64,000 nt of DNA from Klebsiella michiganensis. Its GTDB lineage: Bacteria > Pseudomonadota > Gammaproteobacteria > Enterobacterales > Enterobacteriaceae. Below are positions 8,932-17,288 of the stretch, in pieces. The notes below the pieces were generated by a model. That model saw only the letters and a program-made list of their open reading frames with translations. It was not told the origin of the DNA and ran no database searches. A program made the position numbers and the translations under genes. Location of the stretch: positions 1,054,001 through 1,118,000 of the forward strand of contig CP011077.1 of assembly GCA_000963575.1 (NCBI GenBank), given 5' to 3'. Within the stretch, counting starts at the first letter, position 1. The number at the start of each line of letters is the position of its first letter.

Positions 8932-9393
8932 GTGATAGATAAAATTGACCGAAAGCTGCTTGCGATGCTGCAGCAGGACTGTACCCTGTCTTTGCAGGCG
9001 CTGGCGGATGCCGTTAATCTGACCACCACCCCGTGCTGGAAACGCTTAAAACGCCTGGAAGACGAAGGCTATATTCGCGGCAAAGTTGCGCTGCTGGATC
9101 CGGAAAAACTCGGCCTTGGTCTGACGGCGTTTGTGCTGATTAAAACCCAGCAGCACAGCAGCGAGTGGTACTGCAAATTTGTTTCGGTGGTGGAAGCCAT
9201 GCCCGAAGTTCTGGGGTTCTGGCGCATGGCCGGCGAATATGACTATCTGATTCGGGTTCAGGTGGCCGATATGAAGCGGTATGACGACTTTTATAAGCGG
9301 CTGGTGAACGGCATCCCGGGATTAAGCGATGTCACTTCGAGTTTTGCCATGGAACAGATAAAATACACCACAGCATTACCTCTAACTTCCTGA
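8932..9393 (+). CDS. decR: Cysteine-responsive regulator DecR (Lrp/AsnC family)
   Basis: A 153-residue Lrp/AsnC-type regulator: N-terminal helix-turn-helix (residues ~4-55, LSLQALADAVNLTTTPCWKRL) and C-terminal RAM ligand domain (~65-140). Sequence follows E. coli DecR/YbaO nearly throughout. It activates cysteine detoxification in response to L-cysteine; here the likely target is the adjacent divergent desulfhydrase. The start is GTG (GTGATAGAT), giving MIDKIDRKLL, which fits the E. coli N-terminus. Confidence 0.95.
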   Translation: MIDKIDRKLLAMLQQDCTLSLQALADAVNLTTTPCWKRLKRLEDEGYIRGKVALLDPEKLGLGLTAFVLIKTQQHSSEWYCKFVSVVEAMPEVLGFWRMAGEYDYLIRVQVADMKRYDDFYKRLVNGIPGLSDVTSSFAMEQIKYTTALPLTS

Positions 9394-9467
9394 TTCCGCA
9401 CTGTGCGGAACAGTAGCCTCTACTCTTTTGCCCTGGCCGGCAGGCAGCATTTCAGGATCTAAACTTC

Positions 9468-11249
9468 GTGCGATTATTTGCTCAATTAAGCTGGTACTTC
9501 ACCCGCGAGTGGCGACGCTACCTCGGCGCGGTGGCTTTGCTTATTATCATCGCTATTTTACAGCTCGTGCCGCCAAAAGTGGTGGGCGTGATTGTGGATG
9601 GCGTAGTACAGCAGCGTCTCTCCTCTCAGCAGGTGCTGATGTGGATTGGCCTGATGCTGCTTATTGCCGTGGTGGTTTATCTGGTGCGCTATGTCTGGCG
9701 TGTCCTGCTGTTCGGGGCGTCTTACCAGCTTGCGGTTGAGCTGCGGGAAAACTATTACCGCCAGTTAAGCCGGCACCACCCTGAATTTTATCTCCGTCAC
9801 CGTACCGGCGACCTGATGGCTCGCGCCACCAACGATGTCGATCGCGTTGTATTTGCCGCGGGGGAAGGGGTGCTAACGCTGGTGGACTCGCTGGTCATGG
9901 GGCTGGCGGTGTTGATCGTGATGTCGACTCAAATCAGCTGGCAGCTCACTCTGCTGGCCCTTTTGCCGATGCCCGTCATGGCCGTGGTTATCAAACGCGA
10001 CGGCGCCCGTTTGCACGATCGCTTCAAAGTGGCGCAGGCCGCGTTCTCAGCGTTAAACGATCGCACTCAGGAAAGCATGACCAGCATCCGCATGATCAAG
10101 GCGTTTGGCCTTGAGGACAGGCAGTCGGCGTTGTTTGCCGCAGAGGCCCAGGATGCGGGGGCAAAAAACATGCGCGTCGCGCGCATTGATGCGCGTTTTG
10201 ATCCCACCATTTATGTGGCGATTGGGGCCGCAAACCTTTTAGCCATCGGTGGCGGAAGCTGGATGGTTGTCGACGGCACGTTGACTCTGGGGCAGCTCAC
10301 CAGCTTTGTGATGTACCTCGGCCTGATGATCTGGCCGATGCTGGCGCTGGCCTGGATGTTTAATATTGTTGAGCGTGGGAGTGCGGCCTACAGCCGTATC
10401 CGCGCGATGCTGGAAGAAGAGCCGGGCGTGGTTGACGGCGATAAAACGCTGCCGGAAGGGCGGTCTGAGCTGGTGGCGTCGATTCGCCAGTTCCACTATC
10501 CGCAGACTGCGCAGCCCACGCTGCAGAACGTCAATTTCACCCTTAAACCTGGGGAAATGCTGGGCCTGTGCGGGCCAACAGGGTCAGGGAAAAGCACAAT
10601 CCTCGCGCTTATCCAGCGTCATTTCGACGTGGACCAGGGCGACATTCGCTACCACGATATCCCGCTGACGGCGCTGAAAATTGACGGCTGGAGAAGCCGC
10701 CTGGCTATCGTAAACCAGACGCCATTCCTGTTCTCTGACACCGTTGCCAGCAACATTGCGTTGGGTAAGCCGGGTGCCACCCAGGAGGACATTGAGCGCG
10801 TGGCTCGCCTGGCCAGCGTTCATGAGGATATCCTGCGCTTGCCTCAAGGGTACGACACCGAAGTGGGTGAGCGTGGGGTAATGCTTTCCGGCGGGCAAAA
10901 ACAGCGTATCTCCATTGCCAGGGCGCTGCTGCTGGATGCCGAAATCCTGATCCTGGACGACGCGCTTTCCGCCGTGGATGGCCGCACCGAACACCAGATT
11001 CTGCATAACCTGCGCGAGTGGGGCGAACACCGCACGGTCATTATCAGCGCGCACCGCCTGTCTGCGTTAACGGAAGCCAGCGAGATCCTGGTGATGCAGC
11101 ACGGGCATATCGCCCAGCGCGGCAGCCATGACGGGCTGGCGTCCCAGCCGGGATGGTATCGGGATATGTACCGCTATCAACAGCTGGAGGCCGCGCTGGA
11201 CGAGGCTCCGGAGCAGGAAGAAGTCAGGGAGAGCGCCAATGAGTCGTAA
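9468..11249 (+). CDS. mdlA: Heterodimeric ABC exporter subunit MdlA
   Basis: A 593-residue half-transporter: membrane domain (six helices, residues ~18-305) and nucleotide-binding domain with Walker A GPTGSGKST (369-377), signature LSGGQ (473-477) and Walker B ILILDDALS (~493-501). The residue after the Walker B Asp is Asp, not the usual catalytic Glu, whereas MdlB has Glu; this suggests an asymmetric heterodimer with one degenerate ATP site. The exported substrate is unknown. The start is GTG at 9468, giving MRLFAQLSWYF as in E. coli. It overlaps mdlB by 11 bp. Confidence 0.96.
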   Translation: MRLFAQLSWYFTREWRRYLGAVALLIIIAILQLVPPKVVGVIVDGVVQQRLSSQQVLMWIGLMLLIAVVVYLVRYVWRVLLFGASYQLAVELRENYYRQLSRHHPEFYLRHRTGDLMARATNDVDRVVFAAGEGVLTLVDSLVMGLAVLIVMSTQISWQLTLLALLPMPVMAVVIKRDGARLHDRFKVAQAAFSALNDRTQESMTSIRMIKAFGLEDRQSALFAAEAQDAGAKNMRVARIDARFDPTIYVAIGAANLLAIGGGSWMVVDGTLTLGQLTSFVMYLGLMIWPMLALAWMFNIVERGSAAYSRIRAMLEEEPGVVDGDKTLPEGRSELVASIRQFHYPQTAQPTLQNVNFTLKPGEMLGLCGPTGSGKSTILALIQRHFDVDQGDIRYHDIPLTALKIDGWRSRLAIVNQTPFLFSDTVASNIALGKPGATQEDIERVARLASVHEDILRLPQGYDTEVGERGVMLSGGQKQRISIARALLLDAEILILDDALSAVDGRTEHQILHNLREWGEHRTVIISAHRLSALTEASEILVMQHGHIAQRGSHDGLASQPGWYRDMYRYQQLEAALDEAPEQEEVRESANES

Positions 11250-13014
11250 ACAACAGTGGCCAACCATTAAGCGCCTGCTGGCTTACGGCTCGCCGTGGCG
11301 TAAACCGCTGGGCGGAGCGATGCTGATGCTGTGGGTCGCGGCGGCTGCCGAGGTTTGTGGCCCGGTGCTGGTGAGCTATTTTATTGATAACCTGGTCGCT
11401 AAAAACCAGATGCCGCTTGGTCTTGCGGCCGGGCTGGCGGTGGCTTATATCCTGCTGTCGATTAGCGCCGCGGGGCTGCACTATCTTCAGGCGCTGTTGT
11501 TTAACCGTGCGGCGGTAGGTGTGGTGCAAAAATTGCGTACCGACGTGATGGATGCTGCGCTGCGCCAGCCGCTGAGCGCGTTTGACACGCAGCCGGTGGG
11601 GCAGCTTATCTCTCGCGTGACGAACGACACCGAGGTGATCCGTGACCTGTATGTCACCGTTGTAGCAACGGTGCTGCGCAGTGCGGCGCTGATTGGCGCG
11701 ATGCTGGTGGCGATGTTTACGCTCGACTGGCGCATGGCGCTGGTGGCGATAACCATCTTCCCGGCGGTGATCGCCGTGATGTTTATCTACCAGCGTTACA
11801 GTACGCCGATTGTGCGCCGGGTCCGCGGCTATCTGGCGGACATCAACGACGGGTTTAACGAAGTTATCAACGGCATGAGCGTGATTCAGCAGTTTCGCCA
11901 GCAGGCCCGCTTCGGCGAACGCATGGGGCAGGCAAGCCGTTCTCACTATCTGGCGCGGATGCAAACCCTGCGGCTCGATGGCTGGCTTCTGCGGCCGCTG
12001 CTTAGCCTGTTTTCGGCGATGATTCTGTGCGGCCTGCTTATGCTGTTCGGCTTCACTTCTCGCGGCACCATCGAAGTTGGCGTGCTGTACGCCTTTATTA
12101 ACTACCTTGGCCGACTGAACGAACCGCTGATCGAGCTGACGACCCAGCAGTCGATTCTGCAGCAGGCGGTGGTTGCCGGGGAGCGCGTGTTTGAGCTGAT
12201 GGACGGCAAACGTCAGGACTACGGCAATGATAACCGGCCCCTCGCCAGCGGCGCTATCAGCGTCGACAATGTCTCATTTGCCTACCGTGGCGATCGCCTG
12301 GTGCTGCAGGACATTAATCTGGAAGTACCTTCGCGCAGCTTTATTGCCCTGGTCGGGCATACCGGCAGCGGAAAAAGCACCCTGGCCAACCTGCTTATGG
12401 GCTATTACCCGTTAACGAAAGGTGAAATACGCCTCGACGGCCGGCCGCTGGACTCCCTCAGCCATGAAACGCTGCGCCGCGGCGTGGCGATGGTGCAGCA
12501 AGATCCGGTGGTGATGGCCGATTCGTTCTTTGCCAACGTAACCCTGGGGCGGGATATCAGCGAAGAGATGGTCTGGCAGGCGCTGGAAACGGTGCAACTG
12601 GCCGAGCTGGCGCGAGCGCTGCCGGAAGGGATCCACACTCGCCTGGGCGAACAGGGCAACAATCTCTCCGTTGGCCAGAAGCAGTTGCTTGCCCTGGCCC
12701 GTGTGCTGGTTGAAGCGCCGCAGATCCTGATCCTCGACGAAGCCACGGCGAACATCGACTCCGGGACCGAGCAGGCCATCCAGCGGGCGCTGGCGGCGGT
12801 GCGTCAGCACACAACCCTGGTGGTGATTGCCCACCGTTTGTCCACCATTACCGACGCCAACACGATTCTGGTGCTGCATCGCGGCCAGGCCGTGGAACGA
12901 GGTACGCACAGCGAACTGCTGGCGCAGCAGGGGCGCTACTGGCAGATGTATCAGCTCCAGCTGGCAGGTGAGGAGCTGGCCGCCTCAGCACAGGAAGAAT
13001 CCCTGACGGCCTGA
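11239..13014 (+). CDS. mdlB: Heterodimeric ABC exporter subunit MdlB
   Basis: A 591-residue partner of MdlA. Membrane domain in the N-terminal ~320 residues; NBD with Walker A GHTGSGKST, signature LSVGQ and Walker B LILDEATANID carrying the catalytic Glu. The signature deviates from LSGGQ, as in E. coli MdlB. The frame is open further upstream, but the ATG at 11239 gives MSRKQQWPTIKRLLAYGSPW, aligned to the E. coli start, and overlaps the mdlA end, implying translational coupling. Confidence 0.96.
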   Translation: MSRKQQWPTIKRLLAYGSPWRKPLGGAMLMLWVAAAAEVCGPVLVSYFIDNLVAKNQMPLGLAAGLAVAYILLSISAAGLHYLQALLFNRAAVGVVQKLRTDVMDAALRQPLSAFDTQPVGQLISRVTNDTEVIRDLYVTVVATVLRSAALIGAMLVAMFTLDWRMALVAITIFPAVIAVMFIYQRYSTPIVRRVRGYLADINDGFNEVINGMSVIQQFRQQARFGERMGQASRSHYLARMQTLRLDGWLLRPLLSLFSAMILCGLLMLFGFTSRGTIEVGVLYAFINYLGRLNEPLIELTTQQSILQQAVVAGERVFELMDGKRQDYGNDNRPLASGAISVDNVSFAYRGDRLVLQDINLEVPSRSFIALVGHTGSGKSTLANLLMGYYPLTKGEIRLDGRPLDSLSHETLRRGVAMVQQDPVVMADSFFANVTLGRDISEEMVWQALETVQLAELARALPEGIHTRLGEQGNNLSVGQKQLLALARVLVEAPQILILDEATANIDSGTEQAIQRALAAVRQHTTLVVIAHRLSTITDANTILVLHRGQAVERGTHSELLAQQGRYWQMYQLQLAGEELAASAQEESLTA

Positions 13015-13077
13015 TGCACCACAACCATGCAACAGACCGCATAAAAACCATCGCCTCTCCGCGTTGGTGCAAAACGA

Positions 13078-13110
13078 AAACGCATCCTGCACTGCAGTGG
13101 TGCGTTTTTT
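13078..13110 (+). terminator. Terminator of mdlAB, overlapping an NtrC-type site
   Basis: AAACGCATC and GGTGCGTTTTTT form the outer stem; the inner part CTGC-ACT-GCAG also pairs. It lies 64-96 bp after the mdlB stop and ends in a T run. The same bases hold the best NtrC-like site before glnK. Confidence 0.65.
13088..13104 (+). promoter_or_regulatory. Candidate NtrC enhancer site for glnK-amtB
   Basis: TGCACT-GCAGT-GGTGCG matches the NtrC pattern TGCACY-N5-RGTGCA in all but the last base. It lies ~110 bp upstream of the sigma-54 promoter, a normal enhancer distance. A weaker similar sequence (TGCACC-N5-CATGCA) is at 13015-13031. Confidence 0.6.
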
Positions 13111-13210
13111 CTTTTCAGACTAATCCCGCCCGATCTCACTCCCTGACCCGGCTTTCCGGTAACCCGCCTGAATCCTGAAAACGTGCTGAATCACGCTGGT
13201 TTTTTATTCC

Positions 13211-13226
13211 TGGCATGGGCTTTGCT
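13211..13226 (+). promoter_or_regulatory. Sigma-54 promoter of glnK-amtB
   Basis: TGGCATGGGCTTTGCT carries the -24 GG and -12 GC elements separated by exactly 10 bases, as in the sigma-54 consensus TGGCAC-N5-TTGC. It is 49 bp before the glnK start. glnK-amtB in E. coli is sigma-54 and NtrC dependent. Confidence 0.8.
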
Positions 13227-13274
13227 TTGCTCTCTACGTGCAGGTAACGACCTAATTCTGAGTGGAGAGAATTT

Positions 13275-13613
13275 ATGAAGCTGGTAACCGTGGTAATCAA
13301 ACCGTTCAAGCTTGAAGACGTGCGTGAAGCGCTCTCTTCAATCGGTATTCAAGGGCTCACCGTTACTGAAGTTAAGGGTTTCGGTCGCCAGAAAGGCCAT
13401 GCGGAGCTTTACCGTGGCGCCGAGTACAGCGTCAACTTTCTGCCGAAAGTAAAAATTGATGTTGCTATTGCTGACGACCAGCTCGATGAAGTTATCGACG
13501 TGATTAGCAAAGCCGCCTACACCGGCAAAATCGGTGATGGGAAAATCTTCGTTGCAGAACTGCAACGCGTTATTCGTATTCGTACCGGCGAAGCCGACGA
13601 AGCCGCTCTGTAA
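13275..13613 (+). CDS. glnK: Nitrogen regulatory PII protein GlnK
   Basis: A 112-residue PII signal protein that binds ATP/ADP and 2-oxoglutarate, and when deuridylylated blocks the AmtB ammonium channel. The T-loop is intact with the uridylylation site Tyr51 in ELYRGAEYSVNF, and the PII C-terminal signature TGKIGDGKIFV follows. Start ATG behind GAGTGGAGAG. Co-transcribed with amtB 31 bp downstream from the sigma-54 promoter. Confidence 0.98.
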   Translation: MKLVTVVIKPFKLEDVREALSSIGIQGLTVTEVKGFGRQKGHAELYRGAEYSVNFLPKVKIDVAIADDQLDEVIDVISKAAYTGKIGDGKIFVAELQRVIRIRTGEADEAAL

Positions 13614-13644
13614 CTGCTGGCAAGCCTTGATTGGGATGGGAAAA

Positions 13645-14937
13645 ATGAAAAAATTAGCTGCACTCCTTGGTTTAGGCGCACTGGCATTACTGCCGACGCT
13701 CGCCTTCGCTGCGGACGCGCCTGCGGTCGCGGACAAAGCCGACAACGCCTTTATGATGATATGCACCGCGCTGGTGCTATTTATGACCATCCCAGGCCTT
13801 GCGCTGTTCTACGGCGGTCTGATTCGCTCCAAAAACGTGCTGTCGATGCTGACGCAAATCTCCGTTACGTTTGCGCTGGTTTGCGTGCTGTGGGTCGTCT
13901 ATGGCTACAGCCTGGCGTTTGGCACCGGGAACAACTTCTTCGGCAACTTTGATTGGGTGATGCTCAAAAACATCCAGCTGAAAGCGCTGATGGGCACCTT
14001 CTATCAGTACATTCACGTTGCCTTCCAGGGCTCCTTCGCCTGTATTACCGTTGGGCTGGTCGTGGGGTCTCTCTCCGAACGCGTGCGCTTCTCTGCGGTG
14101 GTGATTTTTGCTGCCGTCTGGCTGACGCTATCCTATGTGCCGATTGCGCACATGGTGTGGGGCGGCGGTATCCTGGCCACACATGGCGCCCTGGACTTCG
14201 CGGGCGGCACCGTGGTGCACATTAACGCCGCTGTTGCAGGCCTGGTGGGTGCTTACCTGGTAGGCAAACGCGTAGGGTTCGGCAAAGAAGCGTTCAAGCC
14301 GCACAACCTGCCAATGGTGTTTATCGGCACCGCAATCCTGTACTTCGGTTGGTTCGGTTTCAACGCCGGCTCTGCAAGTGCGGCCAACGAAATCGCTGCT
14401 CTGGCGTTCGTGAATACCGTTGTGGCTACTGCCGGGGCTATTCTCTCCTGGGTCTTCGGCGAGTGGGCATTGCGCGGTAAACCTTCTCTGCTGGGTGCCT
14501 GTTCCGGTGCTATCGCGGGTCTGGTTGGTATCACCCCGGCGTGTGGCTATGTTGGTGTGGGCGGTGCGCTGCTGATTGGTCTGGTGGTGGGTCTGGCCGG
14601 CCTGTGGGGCGTGACGACGCTGAAAAAATGGCTCAATGTTGACGACCCATGTGATGTGTTCGGCGTGCACGGTGTCTGCGGTATCATCGGCTGCATCATG
14701 ACCGGTATCTTCGCGGCCACTTCTCTGGGCGGCGTGGGATATGCTGAAGGCGTGACCATGGGGCATCAGCTTCTGGTTCAGCTTGAAAGCGTGGCTATCA
14801 CCATTGTCTGGTCTGGCGTAGTGGCGTTCATCGCGTTCAAGATTGCTGACCTGACCGTAGGTCTGCGCGTGCCAGAAGAGCAGGAGCGCGAAGGTCTGGA
14901 CGTGAACAGCCACGGCGAAAACGCGTACAACAACTAA
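13645..14937 (+). CDS. amtB: Ammonium transporter AmtB
   Basis: A 430-residue inner-membrane ammonium channel with a cleaved signal peptide (cut near ALAFA) and 11 membrane helices. The twin pore histidines are in VPIAHMVWGG and FGVHGVCG; the C-terminal tail GLRVPEEQEREGLDVNSHGE that contacts GlnK is intact. I place the start at ATG 13645 (MKKLAALL), spaced well from the GGGATGGG ribosome site; an ATG three codons earlier (13636) lies inside that site and is less likely. Confidence 0.97.
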   Translation: MKKLAALLGLGALALLPTLAFAADAPAVADKADNAFMMICTALVLFMTIPGLALFYGGLIRSKNVLSMLTQISVTFALVCVLWVVYGYSLAFGTGNNFFGNFDWVMLKNIQLKALMGTFYQYIHVAFQGSFACITVGLVVGSLSERVRFSAVVIFAAVWLTLSYVPIAHMVWGGGILATHGALDFAGGTVVHINAAVAGLVGAYLVGKRVGFGKEAFKPHNLPMVFIGTAILYFGWFGFNAGSASAANEIAALAFVNTVVATAGAILSWVFGEWALRGKPSLLGACSGAIAGLVGITPACGYVGVGGALLIGLVVGLAGLWGVTTLKKWLNVDDPCDVFGVHGVCGIIGCIMTGIFAATSLGGVGYAEGVTMGHQLLVQLESVAITIVWSGVVAFIAFKIADLTVGLRVPEEQEREGLDVNSHGENAYNN

Positions 14938-14986
14938 TTCGTTTCCATCACCTCGCCCGGCCGGGTGAGGTGATGAGTCTTCTCTG

Positions 14987-15017
14987 AAAACCACCCGCTT
15001 CGCGGGTGGTTTTTTTT
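14987..15017 (+). terminator. Terminator of glnK-amtB
   Basis: Perfect stem CCACCCGC / GCGGGTGG with a TTC loop, preceded by AAAA and followed by eight T; the A-stem-T symmetry also suits termination of the convergent tesB. A second GC-rich palindrome (TCACCTCGCCCGG...) sits upstream at 14948-14973. Confidence 0.92.
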
Positions 15018-15029
15018 CTTCAGCGTTCG

Positions 15030-15890
15030 CTACCCGCGATGGCGCATCACGCCTTCCTGAACCGTGGACGCTACCAGCACGCCATCCTGCGTATAAAACT
15101 CCCCGCGCACAAAGCCGCGAGCGCTCGATGCGGAGGTGCTTTCCACGCTGTACAGCAGCCACTCGTTCATGTCGAACGGACGGTGGAACCACATTGAGTG
15201 ATCGATAGTCGCGACCTGCATCCCCGGCTCCAGGAAGCCTACGCCATGCGGCTGTAAGGCGACCGGCAAGAAATTGAAGTCGGAGGCATAGCCGAGCAGA
15301 TACTGATGCACCCGCAGATCCTGCGGCATATTGCCGTTCGCGCGGATCCAGACCTGGCGAGCCGGTTGATCGACGTGGCCTTTCAGCGGGTTGTGGAACA
15401 CCACCGGGCGAATCTCCAGCGGTTTTTCGCTCAGAAACTTCTCTTTCGCCTGCGGCGGCAGGAATTTTTCCAGCGAGCGGGCAATGTCTGTTTCGGACAC
15501 CAGCCCGTCCGGTTTCGGGGCAGGGGGCATCTCTTTCTGGTGCTCATAGCCAGATTCCGGTGCCTGGAATGACGCGGTCATGTAGAAAATCGGCTTGCCG
15601 TTCTGCACTGCAGCCACGCGACGGGCGCTAAAACTGTTGCCGTCGCGCAGGGTTTCTACGTCATAAACAATGGGCTTTTGGCTGTCGCCCGGGCGTAAAA
15701 AGTAGCTGTGGAAAGAGTGAACAAGGCGGTCTTCCGGCACGGTTTCCTTTGCCGCGTAAAGCGCCTGGCCCACTACTTGCCCGCCAAATACCTGGCGCAG
15801 ACCTAAATCCTCGCTTTGGCCACGAAACAATCCCTCTTCGATTTTTTCCAGGTTAAGTAACGCCAATAAATTGCTGAGCGCCTGACTCAT
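15030..15890 (-). CDS. tesB: Acyl-CoA thioesterase II TesB
   Basis: A 286-residue double hot-dog thioesterase that cleaves medium- and long-chain acyl-CoA. The catalytic residues Asp204 (GYASDFNF), Thr228 (ATIDHSMW) and Gln278 (TVQEG) fall at exactly the E. coli numbers. It is convergent with amtB and divergent from ybaY. Confidence 0.98.
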   Translation of the reverse strand: MSQALSNLLALLNLEKIEEGLFRGQSEDLGLRQVFGGQVVGQALYAAKETVPEDRLVHSFHSYFLRPGDSQKPIVYDVETLRDGNSFSARRVAAVQNGKPIFYMTASFQAPESGYEHQKEMPPAPKPDGLVSETDIARSLEKFLPPQAKEKFLSEKPLEIRPVVFHNPLKGHVDQPARQVWIRANGNMPQDLRVHQYLLGYASDFNFLPVALQPHGVGFLEPGMQVATIDHSMWFHRPFDMNEWLLYSVESTSASSARGFVRGEFYTQDGVLVASTVQEGVMRHRG

Positions 15891-16090
15891 AAAATGTCCT
15901 CAATAAGGGGAAATGTGGCAAATTTCCACGATTATAACATGCCCGTAAACGGCGTATTTGATGAGCCGATGCTGGGAACATTCCTGGTTTTGAGCAGAAT
16001 TCAGTGATCTGTGCCACACTTAAAGCCTTAAGCGCGTTTTTCAACGGGGTTCGTCCCCGGCGCTACATTGATAATAAGGAGAAAAAATCA

Positions 16091-16663
16091 ATGAAACTTG
16101 TGCCTATGTTAAGTGCTTTGGCCATCGCGGTTGCTGTGGCAGGTTGTTCGCATAAGAGTGCTGATGTGCCTACGCCTGCGCCAAGTGCATCCGCCGGGGC
16201 TGCATCTGCCCAGCAATCAAACATCGCATTACCTAACGTCTCCGGTACGGCATGGATCCGTCAGCGCGTTGCTCTGCCGCCAGATGCGGTGCTGACAGTC
16301 ACCGTCTCCGATGCTTCACTGGCCGATGCCCCTTCTAAAGTCATTGCCCAGAAAGTAACGCGTACCGAAGGTAAACAGGCGCCTTTCAGCTTCGTGATCC
16401 CGTTCAACCCGGCTGACATTCAGCCGAACGCGCGGATCCTGCTGAGTGCGGCCATCACCGTGGACGGTAAGCTGATGTTTATCACCGACACCTTCCAGCC
16501 GGTGATAAACCAGGGCGGGACGAAGGCCGACCTGACGCTGGTCCCGGTACAAAATACGGCTATTCCGCTTCAGCAAGGCGGTGGGGCGGCGAGCACGATG
16601 CCATCCACCTCGCCGACTCAGGTAACGCCATCTTCTGCGGTGCCTGCGCCAACAACGTACTAA
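16091..16663 (+). CDS. ybaY: Lipoprotein YbaY
   Basis: A 190-residue lipoprotein: signal peptide with lipobox VAGC (Cys18) followed by a YbaY-family beta-sandwich domain (~residues 50-160) and a Ser/Thr/Pro-rich tail. Length equals E. coli YbaY; the function is unknown, though the domain is related to those of other secreted stress lipoproteins. The frame is open 87 bp further upstream, but ATG 16091 follows AAGGAGAAAAAATCA and starts the signal peptide. Confidence 0.94.
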   Translation: MKLVPMLSALAIAVAVAGCSHKSADVPTPAPSASAGAASAQQSNIALPNVSGTAWIRQRVALPPDAVLTVTVSDASLADAPSKVIAQKVTRTEGKQAPFSFVIPFNPADIQPNARILLSAAITVDGKLMFITDTFQPVINQGGTKADLTLVPVQNTAIPLQQGGGAASTMPSTSPTQVTPSSAVPAPTTY

Positions 16664-16667
16664 AGCG

Positions 16668-16693
16668 AAACGCCCCCGAATGGGGGCGTTTTA
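16668..16693. terminator. Bidirectional terminator between ybaY and atl
   Basis: AACGCCCCC / GGGGGCGTT perfect stem with a GAAT loop, with short T runs on both outer sides. It lies between the convergent ends of ybaY and atl and overlaps the atl stop codon. Confidence 0.88.
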
Positions 16694-17002
16694 ATATTTC
16701 CAGCGGTAACGCAGCATATCGATATGCCCGTCTCCTGACACCATAACCCCCTCAGAAAGCAGCGCCTGGCGCTGACGCTGGAGATCGGGCCCTGTCAGTG
16801 AAATGATACCCTGCCGGTTCACCACCCGATGCCACGGTAAACGGCTGCCTTCCGGCAGGCGCTTGAGTACGCCCCCGACCTGGCGGGCAGCTCGGGGCGA
16901 CCCGGCAAGCGCGGCAATTTCGCCGTAGGTGGTCACGTAACCTTCGGGAATGGCGGCGACAATTTGGTAAACCCGCTGCGGAAAGGAATCGTGCTTATCC
17001 AT
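16691..17002 (-). CDS. atl: Alkyltransferase-like protein Atl
   Basis: A 103-residue homologue of O6-alkylguanine-DNA alkyltransferases. The active-site motif is PWHRV (residues 56-60) with Trp57 in place of the methyl-accepting Cys, the hallmark of Atl proteins: they bind O6-alkylguanine without repairing it and hand it to nucleotide excision repair. Position beside ffs matches E. coli ybaZ. Confidence 0.96.
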   Translation of the reverse strand: MDKHDSFPQRVYQIVAAIPEGYVTTYGEIAALAGSPRAARQVGGVLKRLPEGSRLPWHRVVNRQGIISLTGPDLQRQRQALLSEGVMVSGDGHIDMLRYRWKY

Positions 17003-17104
17003 AGAGAACTCCTGACAAAATCGCTTCTAAGGATAATCGGCGTCGGAGAAAGCACCAAGTTAAACCGTTGATGCGCAATAAACCAACACCTGACCGCCAC
17101 CGGC

Positions 17105-17133
17105 TTGCAATTCGCGGGGGGGATGTGGATAAT
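17105..17133 (+). promoter_or_regulatory. Promoter of ffs
   Basis: TTGCAA (17105-17110) and GATAAT (17128-17133) are 17 bp apart, followed by a GC-rich discriminator (GCGCCAGCG) typical of stringently controlled stable-RNA promoters. The predicted start near 17141 gives a ~25-base leader before mature 4.5S RNA, as in E. coli. Confidence 0.75.
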
Positions 17134-17165
17134 GCGCCAGCGCGTTGGATAACAACGCTCTCAAT

Positions 17166-17279
17166 GGGGGCCCTGTTGGTTCTCCCGCAACACTAACTTG
17201 TGAACTCGGTCAGGTCCGGAAGGAAGCAGCCGCAGCAGGCGACGTGTGTGCCGGGATGTAGCTGGCAGGGCCCCCACCC
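17166..17279 (+). ncRNA. ffs: 4.5S RNA (signal recognition particle RNA)
   Basis: 114 bases that align end to end with E. coli 4.5S RNA. Terminal complementarity GGGGGCCCTG / CAGGGCCCCC closes the hairpin. The conserved SRP domain IV core TCAGGTCCGGAAGGAAGCAG, including the GGAA tetraloop region that binds Ffh, is intact. It guides Ffh-dependent cotranslational membrane targeting. Confidence 0.98.
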
Positions 17280-17288
17280 ATTTCTGGC

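Noticed and set aside
9428..9739. Plus-strand frame overlapping the mdlA start
   Set aside because: It is out of frame with mdlA, whose N-terminus matches E. coli from the GTG at 9468.
14128..15192. 354-codon minus-strand frame across amtB and tesB
   Set aside because: It is antisense to amtB and in another frame of tesB, both certain genes.
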